DNA of 64,000 nt from Prunella strophiata (taxonomy: Eukaryota > Chordata > Aves > Passeriformes > Prunellidae): positions 3,884,144 through 3,948,143 of the forward strand of contig JAZBQD010000013.1 in NCBI GenBank assembly GCA_036583965.1, read 5' to 3'. Of the stretch, positions 58,535 through 64,000 are shown in pieces. Positions within the stretch are counted from its first letter, which is position 1, and every line of letters starts with the position of its first letter. The notes beneath the pieces were generated by a model. It was not told the origin of the DNA and made no database searches. It was given only the letters and a program-made list of their open reading frames with translations. Made by a program: the position numbers and the translations under genes.

Positions 58535-58885
58535 AACCCTGAGATAAGAAATGCTGACTTAGAAATGCCATGGGATGGGACAGACATTGTTGGGAGAAAT
58601 GGAGCTAGAAACAAGTTTCAAAGGATGGCCTTGTGAATAAGACTGGAGACTTTGGCGAAATAGAACTGTGAAAGATGCATTGTAGTGGGACCCATGAAGG
58701 GTAATTTTAGATTATTAGCTTTAAGGCATTTACAGCATGGTGTGGCTAAAGCTGACAGGCCAAGAAACACTTTTATAATGTAATTAAGAAATAGTTGGCT
58801 TCTGATTGTGATGGTGTGAATTATAACATCTGTATTGTCTCACCCTTCTCGTGAGACTGAAAATGAAATAAAAGTTTTTAAAACA
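58535..58885 (+). mobile_element. LTR-derived element, family D
   Basis: From GAGATAAGAAATGCTGAC to GAAATAAAAGTTTTTAAAAC: an AT-rich stretch of about 350 bp with CTTTTATAATG (TATA-like) and AAATAAAAG near its end, contrasting with flanking GC-rich DNA. It matches a repeat I recall from songbird genomes. The 5' edge is uncertain. Confidence 0.6.
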
Positions 58886-59729
58886 CCTCTCAGTTTCCCC
58901 ATCTCTGGGTCAGAAAAGGCCAGAATCTGACATCCCTGGGAGGCAGGATCCACCCAGAGCCAGCCCTGGCTGCCACACTCAGGCTTTTCAAGCCTCTCAG
59001 ATCCCAGCCTGGAAAGCAAACTGCAGCAATTACCAGCTCTCACTGCTGTGAACAGCAACACTCTGTAAATAAATTACATCTCAGGAAATTAATAAGTGCT
59101 GCCTAATTGGGGTTTAGCATCTTAAATTCCTGAAAATCCTTGTAAGATGACAGAAAAGGAAGAAGGGGAGATATTTGCTTGGCTGGAGAGCTCTAATCCA
59201 GCCCCAGCAGCAGGCAGGACACCCAAGGAGACTCAGATGTGTCTGTACATCCCAGGTCAGACCAATTCCACTGCTGGCAGCAGAGCAGCAATGCTGCAAA
59301 TGGCTTTTAAATAGCAAAGCTAGAGCTCCCAAAGCAGAGCATCAGGGGTGAAGAGAGACCAAACCAGAGAGCAGCTGCCAAGCACACTGAGGCTGAGAAC
59401 CCTCTGGCACTCAGCACTGGAGGAAGCTCAGTGTTCTCTCCTCCTCCTGACAGCTCTTTGGTGCATCCCCCCATCACCATGGTGAGAGCTGGATCAGCTT
59501 TGGTTACCTGGGAGCACCCAGAGCCTCTGGTGCTGTGTGGGGAAATCATTTTGCAGCCAAAATCCTGCACAGATTCCCAGCAGATAATTCCCCTGGCACC
59601 AGGCTGGCAGCTTCCTCCAGGCTGCCACCTCTCCCATGCCAAGTCTGCCCCAGCCAGCCTGTGAGCAGTCTGTCCCTGTGCAGGGAGCAGTGTGCTGTCC
59701 AGACCTGCACATGTGCACTTGTGCCTGAT

Positions 59730-60033
59730 TGTCACCCTGATTTTTTAAGTTTCTCTAAAGCCTTCTGATGTTTACATTCTTGTGCAGAACTTTCTCACAC
59801 ACTTTTTGTAAATAACTTATTGTTTTGCATTCCTCTATGGGGCAAGAGCAACTTGATGGACTGTTGGGTTGTCCAGTGGCATTGAGGAGGTGGCACTGTC
59901 ACCCTCCAATGACACTGGCATTTCAGAAAACTATAAATGGAGTCAGATTTCAATAAACTCTCTCTCTTTTTACTCTCTCACACTTTGCAAAGAGCTGCTG
60001 TCCTCGTTGTGTCGTTTGTGCTCCACAGTGACA
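59730..60033 (+). mobile_element. Solo LTR, family E, with inverted termini
   Basis: A 304-bp element beginning TGTCACCC and ending CAGTGACA, so its termini are inverted repeats (TGTCAC/GTGACA). It has CTATAAATGG near 59931, then CAATAAACTC near 59950, the promoter and polyadenylation order of an LTR. It is flanked by CCTGAT before and CCTGAG after, a probable target-site duplication with one mismatch. No internal retroviral sequence remains. Confidence 0.78.
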
Positions 60034-60749
60034 CCTGAGGAGAGGCAAGTCAGAGCCACCCTTCTGTGTGATGCTGGTGGTTTTGCTTCCCTTCAGATTT
60101 CTCCCAGATTTCTCCCCGACACCCCAGGGTTCCCCAGGGGCCCTGTGTCCCAGCCTGTTGCTGGGAGATCAGAAGAGAACTGGGACAGGAGTGTTTTCCA
60201 GAGCTCCAGCTCGCTGGGGCTGAGCCCTGAGGATCCCTCAGAGGCTGCTGGTGGGCACACAGAGCAGGCAGTGCTGTGCAGGCACTGCCCCCCTCCCCAC
60301 ACACACACAGAGCTGTCCTGAAGGTTAAAGCACTGCTCCCCTCATCATTGACACATCCAGGTGAGCAGCAAGCACAGCCCCATGCACTGAGCACTGGTTT
60401 TCCTCTCCACCAGCTCCTGGGGGCCTGGCACAGGGAAACCTTAATGGATCTGACACAACTCCCAGCACAGAGCAGCTCCTCTGTTTGATGCAAAGTTTAA
60501 TTTGATTTCTCACTTGAATAGCTGAGACATCCTTGATGCACATCCTTCAGCTCCTTCCAGATAAATCTGCTGCATACAATTAGCACCAGGAGTCACCTGC
60601 ATCTCACCTGAAGCCTTGCCCTTCACTCCAGCCTCCACCAGCACCTCCCAGGCTGCAGAGCAACCCCACTCCCACCTCTGGAAAGGATTTTCCAGGGCAT
60701 TTACCCTCCTCTGGCAAGGGGGAAGATGGGGTTAAACATCTTTACTACA

Positions 60750-61431
60750 TGTCTTGGTTTGAAAAGACAGGTGTCTGCTAAGGAAAACAGGACCCTTCAC
60801 TGAAATGGAGAATGTAACACACCCCCCTCTGAATTATTATAATTTTGAAATTAAGGGGGCTCTCAGGCAAAGATATGGGAGCAGGAATAGCAGTTCTTTA
60901 TCAGGGAAAAAAATAAAAATAAAATTTAAAAATGCATTAGTAGAAATCAACTCTGCCAGAGTCAGCAGAGGACCTGACCCCCTGTGTGTCAGGGTGGTGG
61001 CTCAGTCCCATCCCATGGTGGCTGCAGCCCTCCTGCAGTGCCAGGGCTGGTTCTGCTGGAGCAGGGATCCTGCACAAGGGGGGAGTTTTCCTCTGCAGCT
61101 CCAGGGCTGCTGCAGATGGGCCTGGCTCTCCTCTGGGAATGCAGAGGAGAAGAAAGCTGCTCCTCTGGGAATGCAGCAGTGGGCAAAGGCTGCTGTGGTG
61201 TTGCAGGGTCAGATTCTATCCAGGCAGGAATGCTTGGCTCCTGCCCTGGGCAGAGCATCTCCCAGTGGGATGATGGAATTTGATCAGCCATGCAGGGACA
61301 CTCAGTGGCCATGGACAGCAGAGATCTCCTGGAGGGAGGATTGGCTGTGAGAGAGATAAAGAAAAAACTGCCCCATGAACAGCAGAGAACTGCCCCAGCT
61401 CTGACAGATGGCAATAGAACACACACCCCAG
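60750..61431 (-). mobile_element. Solo LTR-like element, family B, minus copy
   Basis: Starts TGTCTTGGTTTGAAAAGACA on the plus strand and ends near CAGATGGCAATAGAACACAC, the mirror image of 40345-41007. Shared landmarks include the GACACCCTG/CAGGGTGT-type palindrome area, the CATCCCACTGGGAGATGC block and the poly-T tract (here poly-A near 60905-60930). The two copies are clearly diverged. Confidence 0.7.
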
Positions 61432-62454
61432 CTAAATGTTTCAACCTGAGACATCACCTTACTGGGATCCAGGAGAGCTGCTGGAGGGGGCAGAGGCCAA
61501 GCAGGAGCTTGGCCTTGCTGCAGCTTTCCCAGCTGAGTCTCCAGCTGCAATTCCTGCAGCATTCCCTGCTGCCCCAAGCCTCTCTGCTCCTCCCCAAAAG
61601 CAGCTGCATTTCAGCAAGGCTTGGGGCAGCTGTGCAGCCCCTGGAGAGCTGAGGAACAGCTCTGGGAACAGAGAGCAAATGCTGTGACTGCCAAGAAAAT
61701 ATGGGAAGCACAGGTGGGAACATGGTGTTCCTTTTTAATGTAATATAAAAGTCTGGAGGTTTTTCTGTTTTCAGGACACCCTGAAACTTCAGCCTACAAT
61801 CCCCAAAGCCTGGGGAGCACAGAGCTGCTGAGCCAGGGTCACTGCTGGGGCAGGAGGGAGACCCACAGCTTTCCAGAGGGAGAAAGCTGAATAAGGAGAG
61901 CAGTGTTGTCCTGCACCAACCACAGTGATGCAGGCAAAGGTCTCACCTGAGACTGGAGAGCTCCCACAGCCTCTGGCTGTTTTCTGTCTGGTTCAGAACT
62001 CACTGGTGAGCCAACTCGACTGAATCCATTCTCTTCCCAGAGCTCTGAAGCACAACAGTTGATTTAAAAACCTTACAGCAAACTGTTGGGGAGTGAAAAA
62101 TGGATTTTCAGGCATTAAAGCACAGACGGAGGAGCAAACAGACACCTTTGATTGAGAAATCAATGCTGGGGTTTTACAGCACTTCACACTAAGCAGCAGC
62201 AGAGCCCAGCGTGTGCCTCATCCCTGCAGGGCAGGGGGGGAGAAACCAGCAGAAAGCAGAGAAATTAAACACTCTGATGCTTCCCATGGCCTTACCAGAG
62301 CCAAATGTACCGTGTTTTCAAAGAGAGACCCCTCAGATCATAAACTGACAGGGAAAGGGTCCCTGGCAGCCCTTTCAGGGGGCTTCACCTGGCTGCTCCC
62401 AAGGCTGAGGGCTGCTCTCTCCTCACCCCCTGCTAAGCAGGACCCTGATCCAGT
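61432..62454. other. Intergenic stretch without recognised features
   Basis: Plain GC-rich DNA with some AT-rich patches near 61725-61760 and 62080-62180. Nothing is recognised. Confidence 0.55.
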
Positions 62455-62532
62455 GGCTGACATTCCTGCCCATGGCAGGGGCTTGGGGCTAAATAAGGAC
62501 CCTTCCAACCCCAACCATTCTGTGATTCTCTG
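62455..62532 (+). mobile_element. CR1 LINE 3' tail fragment
   Basis: CCCATGGCAGGGGCTTGG, then GGACCCTTCCAACCCCAACC and ATTCTGTGATTCTCTGAT: the avian CR1 3' end in plus orientation, with its ATTCTATG-type terminal repeat in degenerate form. Only the tail is present. Confidence 0.88.
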
Positions 62533-62809
62533 ATCTCTTCCAGCCCAGGGATCACCTGAGCAGCTCCTGCTTGCTCTGTCATCCAGCCTTGGGTGCAAAA
62601 AAGGGGAAAAAAAAGAGAAAGAAAAAACCTGAGAAATATTAAAACAGAGCCTGGGATTGATGAAGATGCCAGAGGGAAGGAGCAAGTCACAAAGGGAAGA
62701 GGAAGAACAATCCCTGCACCCAACAGGGATGTTACAAGCTGAGACAGACAAGCTGACAAATTAAAACAGACCACGAGAACCCCTGATATGTTTTAAAGTC
62801 TTCTCTCAG

Positions 62810-63040
62810 CTTTCTTCTTCTCTTTTGTATGTTGAAAATTCATCTTCAATTGCAATCACAATGCCCCCAGAGGGAAAAGCAGCCTGGCATAAGGCAGACT
62901 TCCCTCTAGGCAATGTGAGTCTGTATTGCCAGAGCAAAAAGCCTTTCATCTCAAAATCGTTCCCTTCCAGAGCACTTGACCCAAAGGAAGTCTCCTTTAT
63001 TTCTGTAAAAGTCACTTTCTCTCCCATATCCCATGGCCTC
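62810..63040. promoter_or_regulatory. Candidate non-coding element near the right edge
   Basis: Less GC-rich than its flanks, with TCAATTGCAATCACAATGC (paired CAAT/SOX-like motifs) and TCTCAAAATCG. It has no repeat signature. This is a low-confidence composition call. Confidence 0.2.
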
Positions 63041-64000
63041 AGAAGGGAGCAGGGAGGCAGCTCTGTGCAATCCCCAGAGCCTGCCCTGTGCCCCTCCAGC
63101 ACCCACTGCTGCCAGGGCACTGCTGGGCAGGGACAGCCCCTCCTGCAGCACCAGCATGGCAGCAGATCCCAGGGACAGGAGCCTGGGGACACCCCTGCTC
63201 CCCAGAGAGCTCTGCCAGGCTCCACAGGCCCCTGCTGCCCAGAGAGAGGGACAAAGGGAGACCTTCTCCAGCTGCTTCCACCCCTCAGTAAGAGCCAGCC
63301 CAGCAGGTGAAGCCATTGGCACCTGACTTGTTTCTCCTCAGAAATCCAGGAGTGCTCCCTTTCCCAGCCAAGGCTGCATCCACAGCTCCTGGGATGCTCC
63401 TAACCCTAACCTGGGTGGTTCTGGACAGCTCAGGGGTGCCACCAGGCACAGCAGATAGAAACCAGGGAGCTGCTGGTGCCCTGAGAGCTGTCATGACTCC
63501 ACGAAGGAGCCAGCTGTGATCCTGCCTCCAGCAAGTTCCCAGAGCCAGGAGCAAGTCCCAGTCCCTGAGAAAGCTGAGATGGAGGGGACAAGTGGCACCA
63601 GCAGCTCAGCAGGAGGGAGGGGAATGGCTGTTTGCCACTGCCAGCAGGCAGCCAGAAGCTGGCATGGGTGAGAGAAGAGCTCCTGGCTCCCACAGCCACC
63701 TGAGAGCCAGGGACATTGCCACCACAGACAAGGATCTGTGCACCAAGGCTCCCAGCCCAGCTCCACCCGTGTGCAGGAATGGGCACCTCTGCTCTGCCCT
63801 GCAGGACAACAAACCCCAGACACCTCCCAGGTGGGACACAGCCCAGCAAAGCAACCCTGGGCTCAGAAAGCCTCAAGCCCAGCACAAGGCACTGTCCCAT
63901 GCTGAGTTGTGCAATGAATTTGCAGTGTCAGGAAGGGTAGCAGGGCCCGTGGAATTACAGCACATTTCTGCCCCTCCAAGCTGAGAGCCACCTGAATCCC
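63041..64000. other. Intergenic edge of window
   Basis: GC-rich DNA with long incidental frames on both strands; no product, RNA or repeat is recognised. Confidence 0.5.

Noticed and set aside
1..64000. CRISPR arrays, operons, phage or other prokaryotic systems
   Set aside because: The window is vertebrate genomic DNA; no spaced direct repeats or compact gene arrangement is present.

Overview
The window looks like nuclear DNA from a bird, most likely a songbird. It carries the 5' half of a vertebrate neural splicing gene, avian CR1 LINE 3' tails, and several LTR families whose sequences I recognise from passerine genomes. There are no prokaryote-style operons, and almost all long open frames are chance frames in GC-rich DNA.

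The only protein-coding gene I can support is SRRM4 (nSR100), the neural microexon splicing activator, on the minus strand. Eight consecutive coding exons are readable: exon 1 at 30473-30603 (start codon), then 11597-11740, 9325-9405, 8652-8723, 7020-7046, 6506-6556, 3754-3846 and 2607-2763. Together they give 756 nt, or 252 codons, in one unbroken frame, with a GT donor and AG acceptor at every junction. The gene leaves the window at base 1, so its later exons, including the C-terminal eMIC domain, are missing. Exons 2-7 are all multiples of three and all join in phase 2. Exon 5 is itself a 27-nt microexon.

The promoter side (30604 to about 31060) is a TATA-less CpG island. A near-consensus RE1/NRSE site for the REST repressor lies at 30624-30644, ending 20 nt before the start codon. 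This fits the known mutual antagonism of REST and SRRM4. Intron 1 is 18.7 kb and holds a second CpG-rich block (about 25.85-26.45 kb). Introns 1 and 2 hold AT-rich, homeobox-motif-rich blocks, two of them with perfect POU octamers. A 69-bp minisatellite abuts the exon 3 donor, and a 19-bp perfect-stem hairpin (1007-1053) sits in intron 8.

From about 31 kb to 64 kb I find no gene. This is upstream DNA with alternating GC-rich and AT-rich blocks that look like candidate conserved non-coding elements. It also holds simple repeats, at least six LTR-derived elements, two CR1 tails and one striking inverted repeat: two arms of about 505 bp, about 95% alike, 1.57 kb apart (50794-51300 and 52874-53375). 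LTR insertions are concentrated between 38 and 62 kb; I recognised none inside SRRM4.
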